Source: Ipomoea triloba (Eukaryota > Streptophyta > Magnoliopsida > Solanales > Convolvulaceae). Taken from it: DNA of 64,000 bases. Position numbers and translations under genes: made by a program. The notes beneath the pieces are model-generated. The model saw only the letters and a program-made list of their open reading frames with translations. It searched no databases and was not told the origin of the DNA. Of this stretch, positions 23,189 to 35,600 are shown in pieces (the first letter of the stretch is position 1; each line of letters starts with the position of its first letter). The stretch is from positions 6,412,497-6,476,496 of the forward strand of contig NC_044920.1 of NCBI RefSeq assembly GCF_003576645.1, read 5' to 3'.

Positions 23189-23442
23189 ACTGTGGACCAT
23201 GTTCATGGCTAATATTGCATTTGTGTTCAATTGATACTGCAGTTGGATTGAAATGGAACTGCAGTTGCGCAGAGCAAAGGTCGTTTCATTCGTTCAACAC
23301 AATTGCAGTATTTGTTCAACACAACTGCAGTTCTAGACGGATGAAACGACTTCTATTCTACGCAACTGCAATTCCCTTTCAACACAACTGCAGTATTAGT
23401 ACAACACAACTGCAGTATCAGCCATGGTGCATAGTCCACGGT
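23189..23442. mobile_element. Foldback MITE with ACAACTGCAGT repeats
   Basis: Inverted arms of about 105 bp: the left runs CTGTGGACCATGTTCATGGC..CTGCAGTTG..GTCGTTTCAT, and the right is its diverged reverse complement ending GCCATGGTGCATAGTCCACG. Multiple AACTGCAGT units lie in both arms. The ORF across it is an artefact of the repeats. Confidence 0.78.
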
Positions 23443-24419
23443 ATAACGACTACATATTTATTATTTATTGGTCAAATCAACTCTATATTCTTTGTTTATT
23501 TTTTTTAAATATTTTTTAATTATTTTTAAATTTAATTTATTGTGTTTTATAGTACTTATAATATACAGAGTAGTTTCTAAATATATAAATGTTAGAGTTA
23601 ATACCAGTCAACCAGATTTTTTTTAAAATATCATACGCATTTCATAAATGCGTATGATGTATAAAATACATCATATGATCTATGTATTTCAGAAGAAAAA
23701 AAATTGTCAGCCGTGTTTGGGACATGCGTTTCTGACGCCAAACGCATGCCCCAAACGCGATTTTCATATTCTTGTCAACTTTTTTTCGTCACATTTCTGT
23801 CAATTATTTCTCATTCCTTCATATTTCTGTCATTTTCCCCTGTAGTAGACTTACATTGTATTTTAAACTCTAAAGCTCCACTTGCGTGAACTGGTTCTGC
23901 GGCCATGGATCTGATACCAACACTCCCACATACCCTGGAATTCTCACCTCTCTTTCGTTCCAAATCTCGAACACATTGAAATAGTTAGCATGAGAACCCT
24001 CTTACAAGTACGAAAACTAATCATTTTCTCGTCGCTGCCGCCAACGACGCTCTTCTTTCTCGACCTTGGGGAGAAGTTCTGACCATAGTGATCTCCAAAC
24101 AAACAAAAGAATTAAACAAACGCTTCCCATTTTGGCATCCGACCTGTAAAAATCCTTTTAAAAGAGCTATGAATCTGCAAAACTTGCCAAGAGCATCTCC
24201 AACAACTACTAACTTTTTCAGAATTTTTTTTTTTTGTTGGCCACATAGAGGGAGAGTGGATAGAAGGAGAAACAAAAAGAGAAGAAAATAAATAAAACAA
24301 GGGTGTCAAAAAAATAAGTTATGTACGTGCTAGAAGGCGCGTATAGTCTGGACGCGCATGGTGTGCTAAACGTGCACCAAGCAGAAAATCACTCTTAATT
24401 TGTATTAAATTTTTCTCCA
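23443..24419. other. Unassigned intergenic sequence with two perfect/near-perfect hairpins
   Basis: Holds inverted repeats at 23632-23656 and 23716-23755, and a GATCTGATACCAA stretch (23909-23920). Read on the minus strand, the last resembles a retrotransposon primer-binding site followed by ATGGCCGCAG. No cellular gene is seen. Confidence 0.5.
23909..23920 (-). other. Possible retrotransposon primer-binding site remnant
   Basis: The minus strand reads TTGGTATCAGATCC then ATGGCC, resembling an initiator-tRNA-Met primer site and a gag start. No gag of any length follows, so at best this is a fragment. Confidence 0.3.
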
Positions 24420-25620
24420 TTTTATTCGCTTTTTTGTGCACAATTCAAGGTGTTTATTTGAGTTTCCAAGCTATAAGATATGTTTTATGCTCAATTTCAC
24501 CGAAATGCACAATTGAGGGAGGAAAAAAGTAAAAGAAAAACAAAACGGAGCAATTTGGAGCAAAAGAGCATGGAAAGAAATAAAAGTAGAAAAAGGAGAA
24601 TGGGAGCCAAAACAAAGCTAAAGAGATGCAAAAAATACTTCCAAGAGAGCCAAAACGTTTTGTCTTCAATGGTCTTGATCACTTGGGTACGAAGGTAAAA
24701 GTGGAACAAAAGAGTAAGAAGTTGCATGCAATTTTCGCTCATCTTGATCACTGTTCGGTATTTGGGTCATATCTCAGTCTAGAACTATCAAAATGATGTG
24801 TTTTTTTACGCCATTGAAAAGAAAACTCAAAAGGATACAAGTTTCATGAAGATCACCAATCCATGTTATGAAGTTAAAGGGATCAAAATCGGCCAGGAAG
24901 TTGAAGTTGTGCTACAGAGTCGCTGGATTGCGTTCGAATTAAGTTCGACGTGTCGAACTAATAGTTTGACACGTCTATCTCCCGAAATATGTGATTTATT
25001 CACTATTTTGCGCACGAGTATGTCACTGCTCGTGTGCCACTCTCTATTCAGTTATTTAAGCTCGTGTCGCCCCTTTCTACTTGAATTTTGGACTCCAACT
25101 CAATCCTAGGCGCGATTGAGATTGTTTACTTCCATTTTCTTATCATCATTCTAGGGTAGAATAGGCTTAGATTTAGATTTCTTTACATATTTGAAGCTTT
25201 TCTTGAAGGATTCATGCTTGGATTTCAAGATCCCACCTTCCATTGTTAATAGCGAGAGAAGTTCTTCTTTCCTTTATTTATTTCCTTTGCTATATTTATG
25301 TTTATTATTTGTACTTTTGTTATGTTTATGATTAATATGTACTGTGTGATTAATTTATTTAGGGGCTTAGATTAAGGTTGTATTGCCTATCTTGATGGTA
25401 TTCTTGTGATTATTGTATAAGAAGAGTAAAACCCAATCTAGGGTTCTTGTTCTTGTGAGATGTTGTGTTCTTGTGTTGATGAGTTTACGCACACTTTATC
25501 AATCCATTTCTAGTACAAGATTTGGCAACCGTTCGAGCAAGGAATCCACTAGTTAATATACCCCTAGACTCGTCTCTCAATCGTCAATATCTCGCTAGAC
25601 CTATCTCACGACCTTAAGTT
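24420..25620 (+). mobile_element. Probable gypsy (Tat/Athila-like) LTR remnant
   Basis: Organised like the Athila LTR at 57912: a long 5' part, a GC-richer middle (TTCGACGTGTCGAACTAATA.. TTTGACACGTC), then a leader with CTTAGATTTAGATTTC and AAGCTTTTCTTGAAGGATTC. Its 5' limit is not defined. It ends where a copia LTR starts (25621). No coding sequence. Confidence 0.45.
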
Positions 25621-25785
25621 TGTTAGTCATAATAATGTTATTTGTTTATACTGTATAATTTCTATATGAGTGGTTATAGGTTAGTCAATTAGATATAACC
25701 TATAGAATAGGAGAGTCTTGTGTTAACTCTTATATAGGACTTTCTCTCATTTTAATCCTGATTGAATTTTGAATTTTATCTCTCA
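25621..25785 (+). mobile_element. 5' LTR of a second copia element
   Basis: Short LTR from TGTTAGT to TCTCA, with TATAGAATAGGAGAGTC also found in the LTR of the minus-strand copia at 36901-37044. Immediately downstream, TGGTATCAGTTGC (25788) is the primer-binding site. Confidence 0.7.
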
Positions 25786-25840
25786 TATGGTATCAGTTGC
25801 GATATGTCTGTTTATTGTTTAATTTTCCTCACAAACACCG

Positions 25841-26490
25841 ATGTCGACACATTCCTCTGAGCGTATGGTGACCACCACCACCGTTCCCGCTCTGGCCACC
25901 ACCAATTCTCTCACAGCGGCTCATCACTTCGTCTCTATCAAACTCACTGCAAGGAACTATCTTTTTTGGCGCACCCAAATAGTCTCGTTCCTCCGCGGCC
26001 AAGGACTGCTGGGTTACATTGACGGCGAATTCCTGTGTCCTCCCGTGATCGTCCTAGTTTCTCCGCAATCTGGCAGCTCCACCGCGACGGCGACCACCTC
26101 TGCACCGAACCCCGCGTACACTGCTTGGATACAACAGGATCAGTCGATCCTATCACTGCTTATTTTGTCTCTCTTGGACAAAGTAATGTATCTAGCGGTT
26201 GGCCAAAACACCACCCGAGAGGTGTGGGACTCCATTACGTCGGCGCTGGCTTCATCGACGCGTGCTCGCTGTCTGAGTCTGCTTGGGCAGTTTCAGACCC
26301 TACGACAAGGCAACGGATCACTGGCTGAGTACCTGGGCAAAGCTAAGATAATCGTCGAAGCTCTCTCCCTCGCCAGAAGTCCGCTTTCCCCGGACGAGCA
26401 GATCCTCTACGTCCTCCGGGGGCTTCAACCGGAATTCCAAGCAATGGCAAGTTCCCTAACTGTTTCAGGTACGCTTGTAACACTGCAAAT
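25841..26490 (+). pseudogene. Copia gag 5' fragment (truncated)
   Basis: ATG 25841 opens a gag with LTAAHHFVSIKLTARNYLFW, SFLRGQGLLGYIDG, AYTAWIQQDQSILSLL, REVWDSITSALAS and LSLLGQFQTLRQGN. It parallels the minus-strand copia gag at 36829. Homology stops after TLVTLQ (about 26490) and the frame runs into unrelated sequence. It is a retrotransposition capsid gene, and no protease, integrase or RT follows. Confidence 0.88.
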
Positions 26491-27620
26491 TTTAAATTAT
26501 GGGCTTACTAAAAATAAACTTACTAAATTTAGAATATTGGATTTCAAACATCATAACTCCAAATAAAACTCATAAAGTCTAGTCTCAGGTTGCTACTGCC
26601 ACACCTAACTTTACAGGATAGGTGTAAGGCTAAACAAAATAGAATAATAAAGTCCTCAATTCATAAGTCCTCTCCAAAACATAATATTTAGTCCACTAAA
26701 TTACATAAGCTTTTACTAAGTCTTGGTAACCATCAAGAACTTGATCTACCGCGCTCTCAGCAACTTTATCAAACATTTCCTGTTACTCAAATACATAATA
26801 ACAACACATAAAAGAATAGGGGTTAGCTAAACTTTGCTAAGTAAGGGACTGCCTGCCCTTAAAATAAATTTGAGTAAATAAAATACTTTACCAAAAACTT
26901 GACTGCATGCCCTAGGTTAGGGTCCTTTAATCTTAGGCCCTAGTGAGCAGCTCCACGCTGAACACTTCGCGAAATTCCCATGCTAATGGAATCAGGACAC
27001 CTTAAGTGTGCACACCCCCGAGTGAAGATTCCAAGCCTCACCGGGAAGTTACTAGTCCTAGTATCCGGGGATTTTTCCTACCGAATCTCCACAAAACAAG
27101 GTACATAGACCCTAGTGGTAGGCATAACCTAGCCACTCGTCACATCAACATGACAATAAATGTCCTAGTATCCGGGAATGGTTCATACCGAATACTCCTC
27201 AAACAGGGTATGAACCCTAGTGGTAGGATTATCCTAGCCACTCCTCAATAGGGCATAGCCCTAGTATCCAACATTCAACTAAATACTCCACAAAACCAAT
27301 AAATTGATAAATTCTCATATACAAAGCTTTCACAATGCCAACATAACTTTCATAGTTTGAAAAAACATATATATTTTGTTGGAATAAATTTTTCTCATAA
27401 ATAAAATAACAAATTTTGCAATTAGCATCTTGTTTTAACCTTAATTCTCGACCTTACAAAAATGACATTTTTTTGAAAGATCACTTAACCACATTTGTAC
27501 TCAAAAGTCAAAAACTAATATACACGCCTCAAAGAATTTAATCAAGCATAATTTAAAATATAAATATACTACAATAATATATAAAATACAATATATACAC
27601 ACACAATTATGTATGCCAAC
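26491..27620 (-). mobile_element. Probable gypsy LTR remnant with internal tandem repeat
   Basis: Noncoding and moderately GC-rich, it begins abruptly inside the copia gag. A roughly 106-bp unit (CCTAGTATCCGGG..ACCGAAT..CCCTAGTGGTAGG..CCTAGCCACTC) occurs at about 27056 and 27162 with a partial third copy. Such units are common in chromovirus-type LTRs. Assignment and strand are tentative. Confidence 0.4.
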
Positions 27621-27634
27621 TTACAAGAAAACAA

Positions 27635-27685
<51 letters not shown>

Positions 27686-27805
27686 TTATTATTATTATTA
27701 TTGTTAATAATAATTATTATTGTTATTATTATTATTATTATTATTATGATTATTCTATTTACGTATGGCATCAACACAAAACAAAACAATAAATTTTATT
27801 ATTAT
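27635..27805. repeat. (AAT)n/(ATT)n microsatellite
   Basis: Long AAT runs turning into ATT runs. ORFs here encode only poly-Ile, poly-Asn or poly-Leu. Confidence 0.95.
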
Positions 27806-27810
27806 TATTA

Positions 27811-28177
27811 GGAAAAAGTGTCAAATAGGCCACTGAACTTATCACTTTTGTGCAATTGGGTCATTGAACTTAAAAAGTGTGCAATTCAGCCATCAAATAA
27901 GCAAAATTTGTGCAATTAGACCATTTTTACGAAAATTTTCTGGTAAAATCCAATTATATTACTAATATATATGTATTAAGAGTGACATTTTCTTCTACCA
28001 TGCTAGTTGGGAGTCAATATTGAAATGTTTTTAACTCAAATTGAATTAAAAAAGTTTAGAAAAATGTCCTAATTGCACATATTTTACTTTTTTGATGGTT
28101 GAATTGCACACTTTTTAAGTTCAATGGCCCAATTGCATAAAAGCGATAAGTTCAGTGGCCTATTTGACACTTTTTCC
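27811..28177. mobile_element. MULE-type MITE with 9-bp target duplication
   Basis: TIRs of about 85 bp starting GGAAAAAGTGTCAAATAGGC and AATTGGGTCATTGAACTTA. Flanks TTATTATTA (27802-27810) and TTATTATTG (28178-28186) form an 8/9 matching duplication. It is inserted in the ATT microsatellite. No coding capacity. Confidence 0.85.
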
Positions 28178-28182
28178 TTATT

Positions 28183-28185
<3 letters not shown>

Positions 28186-28214
<29 letters not shown>
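28186..28214. repeat. (GTT)n microsatellite
   Basis: About nine GTT units immediately right of the MITE. Confidence 0.9.
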
Positions 28215-28235
28215 AACACTACCTACATACGTAAT

Positions 28236-28613
28236 CTATACTATATATAAAAACAATTTCCTCCTCCCAAATTTCCACCCCCAAAACATAGGGGTATTTT
28301 GGTAAAATCATTTATTTTATTTATTTATTATTTTATTATTTTATTAATTATCCATCCTATAATATTATTATGGTAATATATGATAATGATAATATGATAA
28401 TATGGTAATATTGTTAATATTAATGGGTGATGGGTGATTGGTGATATATAATTGATAATTGATAATATGGTATATGGTATTATTCTTAATATTAATATAT
28501 TAATATATAATATTAATATATTAATATATACTAATATTAATTAATTAATTGGTGATTATTTTAAAAAAGAATAATTAATTGGTGATTGGTGATTAGTGAT
28601 ATGGTAATATTGT

Positions 28614-28647
<34 letters not shown>

Positions 28648-29967
28648 ATATATATATATTAATTAATTAATTGGTGATTGGTGATTAGTGATATGATAAT
28701 CTATATCTATATCTATATATCTATATATATTTATATAATTGACATGTAATTAACTATATTAGAATGAAAAAATTATATAATATTGTAGTAAAATTTTTAC
28801 ATGTCAATCATCTATATTTACATAAAATTAAAATTAATTATACTTTCCTTTTGAAAAATCTTCCATATTATGTTTATCCTCCACTATATAATGATGAGAA
28901 ATGACTCTTCTCTCACAACGTACCAATATCTGTGCTCTCACTATTAGTTAGAGATCTACAATCTGTTATTCTACGAAGTCGAAGATCGAACTTTAACACG
29001 CGTAGAATTGTTATGGTATGCGGTATGATTTAATTTTTAGTTGATTCATTCTGCATGTTGGAGATCCTTATGGTGTAGTCCGCATTCCATAGAGTATTTT
29101 GTAGTACTGTGATTTAGTTTGATTTTAACAGCTCAATATGCTTTAATTTTTGCTGATAAGGTTTCAAGTAGNAGATCTATAATCTGTAATTCTACGAAGT
29201 CGAAGATCGAACTTTAACACGCGTAGAATTGTTATGGTATGCGGTATGATTTAATTTTTAGTTGATTCATTCTGCATGTTGGAGATCCTTATGGTGTAGT
29301 CCGCATTCCATAGAGTATTTTGTAGTACTGTGATTTAGTTTGATTTTAACAGCTCAATATGCTTTAATTTTTGCTGATAAGGTTTCAAGTAGCTAGGCCA
29401 ATTTCGCCATGGGCGTATCACGTATGTAAAATTACAATTTTCAGAGTGATTGTAGTGAACAATCAAATGTTTTCTATAATTATATATTTTAATCACATTA
29501 CTTTGATTGGTAATTTCTAATGAAAAAACATTGTATTGTAACTTTGTATTACAAGATTTTGAATGATAATACCTTATTTAACTATCCATCTTTTTAGTTG
29601 TACTGTGCAAAATAACTAGCAATCTACGGATGCTCATCTATATATTGTAGAATTTGCAATCTTGATCTTCCCCATTTACGGATGCTTATGTAATTTGGTA
29701 AAAATGGTGGTTACTATACTTGAATAAATCCTCAATTATTCATTCCAATTGTTCGTTTTACCATTCCAATTCTTCATGTTATAAAAAATGGTGCATTGGA
29801 AGCTAAACATGGGTCATTGTATCATTGATTGTTGATTCCAATTATTATTAATCTTTATCATTAATTGCACAATACTAATTCACACTTATTAATGGTGATT
29901 ACTATACTTGAATAAATGAAATAATAATATTAAATTTTGTAGCCTCGATTTAAAATCTATTATGTTA

Positions 29968-30014
<47 letters not shown>

Positions 30015-30303
30015 TAATACTCCGTAGTAATAATAATCTAAAATTCTTAATATAATTTTCCTAATAATAATAATAATAATATAATAATAATCCATAACTC
30101 TTAATATAAGTTTGTAACTAAATTTTCCTATTAAATCCGTTTATAAAGGTAACTATAAATATAGAATTGAGAAATTCCTATGATATTTTATTTAATTGAT
30201 ATTATTCCTAATATATTTTATCTAAAAGGCTTCCTTCCTTTTTTATAACATTGTTCCATATGTTAATCCGATGAGCGGATAGGATCGAATAGAATTGAAT
30301 GAA
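28236..30303. other. Helitron 5' half, AT-rich, possible captured 5'-UTR/exon
   Basis: Mostly (TA)n and ATT-type sequence without ORFs. At 28905-29010 a pyrimidine-rich leader-like stretch ends GTAGAATTGTTATG|GTATGC, a good splice donor. Near 29410 CGCCATGGGCGTATCAC|GTATGT looks like a start codon with a short first exon. A small duplicate (about 28951-29171 against 29173-29393) follows the N at 29172. Confidence 0.4.
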
Positions 30304-30305
30304 TT

Positions 30306-31236
30306 ACAAGGAGAGAGAGAGAGTCCTTTTATCTAAGTCTATCAGGACTCTCCTATTCTACAGGTTATAGTTAATGACTCAGTAGGAGCCACTTAAACTT
30401 AACCATATAATATAAAATAACAGATGATAAATAAATACATATAATAGCTCAATTCACACACCCCATCAAGCACAGGGTTGGATCTCTTCAACTTTGAGCT
30501 TGCAGCGGAGAGCCCGAAAACGCGGACCCGGAAGAGGCTTGGTAAAAATATCTGCCAGCTGATCCTGCGTTAATATAAAATTAACAATGAATTCACCTGT
30601 TGCGACCTTGTCACGAACAAAGTGGTAGTCAATCTCCACATGCTTGGTCCTAGCATGAAAAACTAGATTGGCAGCGAGATAAGTAGCGCCCAGATTATCA
30701 CACCATAACTGAGCCGGACGCCCAGAGTCCAGCCCTAACTCCCGAAGCAGGGAAACAACCCAGGTGACTTAAGCTGAAACATCGGCCAAACCTTTGTACT
30801 CCGCTTCGGTCAAAGAACGCGCAACGGTGCGTTACTTGCGAGAGAGCCATGAAATGAGATTGTCCCCAATCAGAGTAGGCATGCAACTGTGTGGAGACGG
30901 AGCTGGATAACCGAAGACCGTAGTTCTGAGTCCCTTTAACATATCGGAGTACACGTTTCAATAGACCCCAGTGATCTGCAGTGGGCGAATGCATAAACTG
31001 GCAAAGTCTATTGACTGAGAAAGAGAGGTCAGGTCGGGTGATTGTAAGATACTGTAAAGCTCCAACAATACGACGGTACTGAGTCGGGTTGTCAAACGGC
31101 TCTAGAGAAGGTGCTACAGGCTGAGTTAAAGCAGCAGGTGTTGAAAGTGCTTTGCAGTCTGTCATACCAGCACGAGACAAGATGTCCTTCATATAGCGAC
31201 GCTGTGAGAGAAGATAGCCCGATTTATCAGAAATAG
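30306..31236 (-). repeat. Duplicate 3' part of the minus-strand copia (assembly copy)
   Basis: Same sequence as 32662-33592, including the 3' LTR and the RNase H end of pol, and stops at the single N (31237). The preceding flank 28674-30305 is likewise repeated at 31251-32661. Probably one locus assembled twice. Confidence 0.85.
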
Positions 31237-32323
31237 NTATTAATTAATTGGTGATTGGTGATTAGTGATATGATAATCTATATCTATATCTATATATCTA
31301 TATATATTTATATAATTGACATGTAATTAACTATATTAGAATGAAAAAATTATATAATATTGTAGTAAAATTTTTACATGTCAATCATCTATATTTACAT
31401 AAAATTAAAATTAATTATACTTTCCTTTTGAAAAATCTTCCATATTATGTTTATCCTCCACTATATAATGATGAGAAATGACTCTTCTCTCACAACGTAC
31501 CAATATCTGTGCTCTCACTATTAGTTAGAGATCTACAATCTGTTATTCTACGAAGTCGAAGATCGAACTTTAACACGCGTAGAATTGTTATGGTATGCGG
31601 TATGATTTAATTTTTAGTTGATTCATTCTGCATGTTGGAGATCCTTATGGTGTAGTCCGCATTCCATAGAGTATTTTGTAGTACTGTGATTTAGTTTGAT
31701 TTTAACAGCTCAATATGCTTTAATTTTTGCTGATAAGGTTTCAAGTAGCTAGGCCAATTTCGCCATGGGCGTATCACGTATGTAAAATTACAATTTTCAG
31801 AGTGATTGTAGTGAACAATCAAATGTTTTCTATAATTATATATTTTAATCACATTACTTTGATTGGTAATTTCTAATGAAAAAACATTGTATTGTAACTT
31901 TGTATTACAAGATTTTGAATGATAATACCTTATTTAACTATCCATCTTTTTAGTTGTACTGTGCAAAATAACTAGCAATCTACGGATGCTCATCTATATA
32001 TTGTAGAATTTGCAATCTTGATCTTCCCCATTTACGGATGCTTATGTAATTTGGTAAAAATGGTGGTTACTATACTTGAATAAATCCTCAATTATTCATT
32101 CCAATTGTTCGTTTTACCATTCCAATTCTTCATGTTATAAAAAATGGTGCATTGGAAGCTAAACATGGGTCATTGTATCATTGATTGTTGATTCCAATTA
32201 TTATTAATCTTTATCATTAATTGCACAATACTAATTCACACTTATTAATGGTGATTACTATACTTGAATAAATGAAATAATAATATTAAATTTTGTAGCC
32301 TCGATTTAAAATCTATTATGTTA

Positions 32324-32370
<47 letters not shown>

Positions 32371-32665
32371 TAATACTCCGTAGTAATAATAATCTAAAAT
32401 TCTTAATATAATTTTCCTAATAATAATAATAATAATATAATAATAATCCATAACTCTTAATATAAGTTTGTAACTAAATTTTCCTATTAAATCCGTTTAT
32501 AAAGGTAACTATAAATATAGAATTGAGAAATTCCTATGATATTTTATTTAATTGATATTATTCCTAATATATTTTATCTAAAAGGCTTCCTTCCTTTTTT
32601 ATAACATTGTTCCATATGTTAATCCGATGAGCGGATAGGATCGAATAGAATTGAATGAATTACAA

Positions 32666-35600
32666 GGAGAGAGAGAGAGTCCTTTTATCTAAGTCTATCA
32701 GGACTCTCCTATTCTACAGGTTATAGTTAATGACTCAGTAGGAGCCACTTAAACTTAACCATATAATATAAAATAACAGATGATAAATAAATACATATAA
32801 TAGCTCAATTCACACACCCCATCAAGCACAGGGTTGGATCTCTTCAACTTTGAGCTTGCAGCGGAGAGCCCGAAAACGCGGACCCGGAAGAGGCTTGGTA
32901 AAAATATCTGCCAGCTGATCCTGCGTTAATATAAAATTAACAATGAATTCACCTGTTGCGACCTTGTCACGAACAAAGTGGTAGTCAATCTCCACATGCT
33001 TGGTCCTAGCATGAAAAACTAGATTGGCAGCGAGATAAGTAGCGCCCAGATTATCACACCATAACTGAGCCGGACGCCCAGAGTCCAGCCCTAACTCCCG
33101 AAGCAGGGAAACAACCCAGGTGACTTAAGCTGAAACATCGGCCAAACCTTTGTACTCCGCTTCGGTCAAAGAACGCGCAACGGTGCGTTACTTGCGAGAG
33201 AGCCATGAAATGAGATTGTCCCCAATCAGAGTAGGCATGCAACTGTGTGGAGACGGAGCTGGATAACCGAAGACCGTAGTTCTGAGTCCCTTTAACATAT
33301 CGGAGTACACGTTTCAATAGACCCCAGTGATCTGCAGTGGGCGAATGCATAAACTGGCAAAGTCTATTGACTGAGAAAGAGAGGTCAGGTCGGGTGATTG
33401 TAAGATACTGTAAAGCTCCAACAATACGACGGTACTGAGTCGGGTTGTCAAACGGCTCTAGAGAAGGTGCTACAGGCTGAGTTAAAGCAGCAGGTGTTGA
33501 AAGTGCTTTGCAGTCTGTCATACCAGCACGAGACAAGATGTCCTTCATATAGCGACGCTGTGAGAGAAGATAGCCCGATTTATCAGAAATAGTCTCAATG
33601 CCAAGAAAGAAACTAGGTGTGCCCAGATCCCGAATCTTGAAAGTACTAGAAAGGCGGTGAAGTAGAGAATCAATCAGTGATGCATCATTGCCAAGGATGA
33701 TAATATCGTCAACGTAGACCAGTATGAATACCCGAGATGCGCCAACTGTGTAATAGAAGAGTGAGACATCAGTTTTAGAGGCAGAAAAACCAGAGGCAGT
33801 TAAGAAGTCATGTAAACGCTTGAACCAGGCCCGAGGTGCTTGTTTGAGGCCATATAAAGAGCGTTGAAGGTGGCAGACATGACTCGGGTGAACAGGATCT
33901 TCGTAGCCGGGTGGCTGTTTCATATAGACTGTTTCTGCAAGATGTCCGTTTAGAAAAGCGTTGTGAACATCAAGCTGCCGCAAAATCCAGTTGTTAGACA
34001 CGGCGAGTGAAAAAAGTAACCTGACTGTGGTAGGCTTCACTACTGGGCTAAACGTGTCAAAGAAATCTTCACCGGCGACTTGATTAAAACCCTTTGCTAC
34101 TAGACGAGCCTTGTGGCGTTCAACTGAGCCGTCAGCTTTTCGTTTGGTGCGAAACACCCATTTGCAGCCAATGATGTTCATCGGAGGTACAAGTTTCCAG
34201 GTGTTGTTGTGAAGTAAGGCATTGAATTCTTGATCCATGGCATCCCGCCATTGCGGATGACCAACAGCCTGACTATAACAGGTAGGCTCAATAGTGGTAC
34301 TGAGAGCATAGAATTGTTCTCCAGTGCCTCGAGTCTTGCGACGAGTCCTCATGACATGACCGTCATTGTGAGGTTGACTCGTGGTAGCCTGAGTTTGAGA
34401 GGTGGTGGACCGAGCCTCAGTTGCTGGAGGAGCCTGTATAGTCACAGGTGTGGGTTCTTGAGCCAAGGGTAACACAATATGACTCGCATCCGGTTGAGTG
34501 ATGGATAAGACTGGTCCAATCCCCCACGGTACATTGTTAGACTCCTGAGATGAATTCACTTGAAAATTAGATTGTGAGGCAAAGGGAAACACAGTTTCAT
34601 TAAATCGGACATGGCGACAGATATAGGTGGTCCCAGTATTTAGGTCCATGCAGCGATATCCCCTAAAAGAAACAGGGTAACCCAAGAAAACGCAAGGTGT
34701 TGACCGGTACTCAATTTTATGGCGATTATATGGTCTCAGATATGGGTAACACTGACAACCAAAGACACGGAGAAAAGTATAGTTGGGCTGTGTTTGAAAG
34801 AGACGGAAGTGTGGGCTTTGGAACCTTATTGACGAGGAGGGGAGACAATTGATTAGATATGTGGCTGTTTCAAAGGCGTAATCCCAATATATCTGTGGTG
34901 TGGAACTGTTTGCTAATAAGGCAAGGCCGGTTTCAACTATGTGTCGATTTCGACGTTCTACACGGCCGTTTTGTTCGTGGGTATACGCACACGATTGTCT
35001 GTGAATAATGCTGAGAGTATCAAACAATTTGTGTAACCGGAGGTATTCACCCCCTAGGTTAGACTGGATGGCTTTGATAGAACGCGAAAACCGTCGTTCT
35101 ACCATAGCCCGAAACGAATCAAAGACTTTATAAATGTCCGATTTTAGCTGTAAAGGATAAAACCAGCTAAATCGGGAAAAATCATCTACAAAAAGAACGA
35201 AATAACGTGAACCCGTAGCAGAAATGACGGGAGACGGACCCCATATGTCCGTGTAAATTAAATCTAAAACATTTGAGCTAGTGTTTGCAACCCTATCTAA
35301 CGGAAAGCGTGACGATTTTCCCATTTGGCACACTGTACAAATATGATTATTTCTCAAATTATTAACTGACACAGGACAATTTTGAAGGACTCGATGTAGG
35401 ACTTGACCATGAGGATGCCCCAGCCGCTGGTGCCACACGACTGACAAGGCTTTGGCAGACACAAACGCTGAATGAAACTTGGTGCGCGGCAACTTGTAAA
35501 GACCGCCTACCGTGGACCCTTTAAGAAGCACCTCCCGAGTTTGACAATCCTTCACAAGAAAACAGTTATGATGAAATTCAAAGAAAACATTGTTTTCATT

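Noticed and set aside
23152..23508. 118-residue ORF
   Set aside because: Covers a foldback MITE. The repeated HNCS pattern comes from the ACAACTGCAGT units.
24798..25109. 103-residue ORF
   Set aside because: No recognisable motif. It lies in an LTR-like block and has no coding features.
27607..27789. ORF of poly-Ile/Asn/Leu
   Set aside because: Encoded by the AAT/ATT microsatellite. Homopolymer protein without start context.
30698..31192. Independent copia pol fragment
   Set aside because: Identical to 33054-33548 and ends at the single N (31237). Assembly copy.
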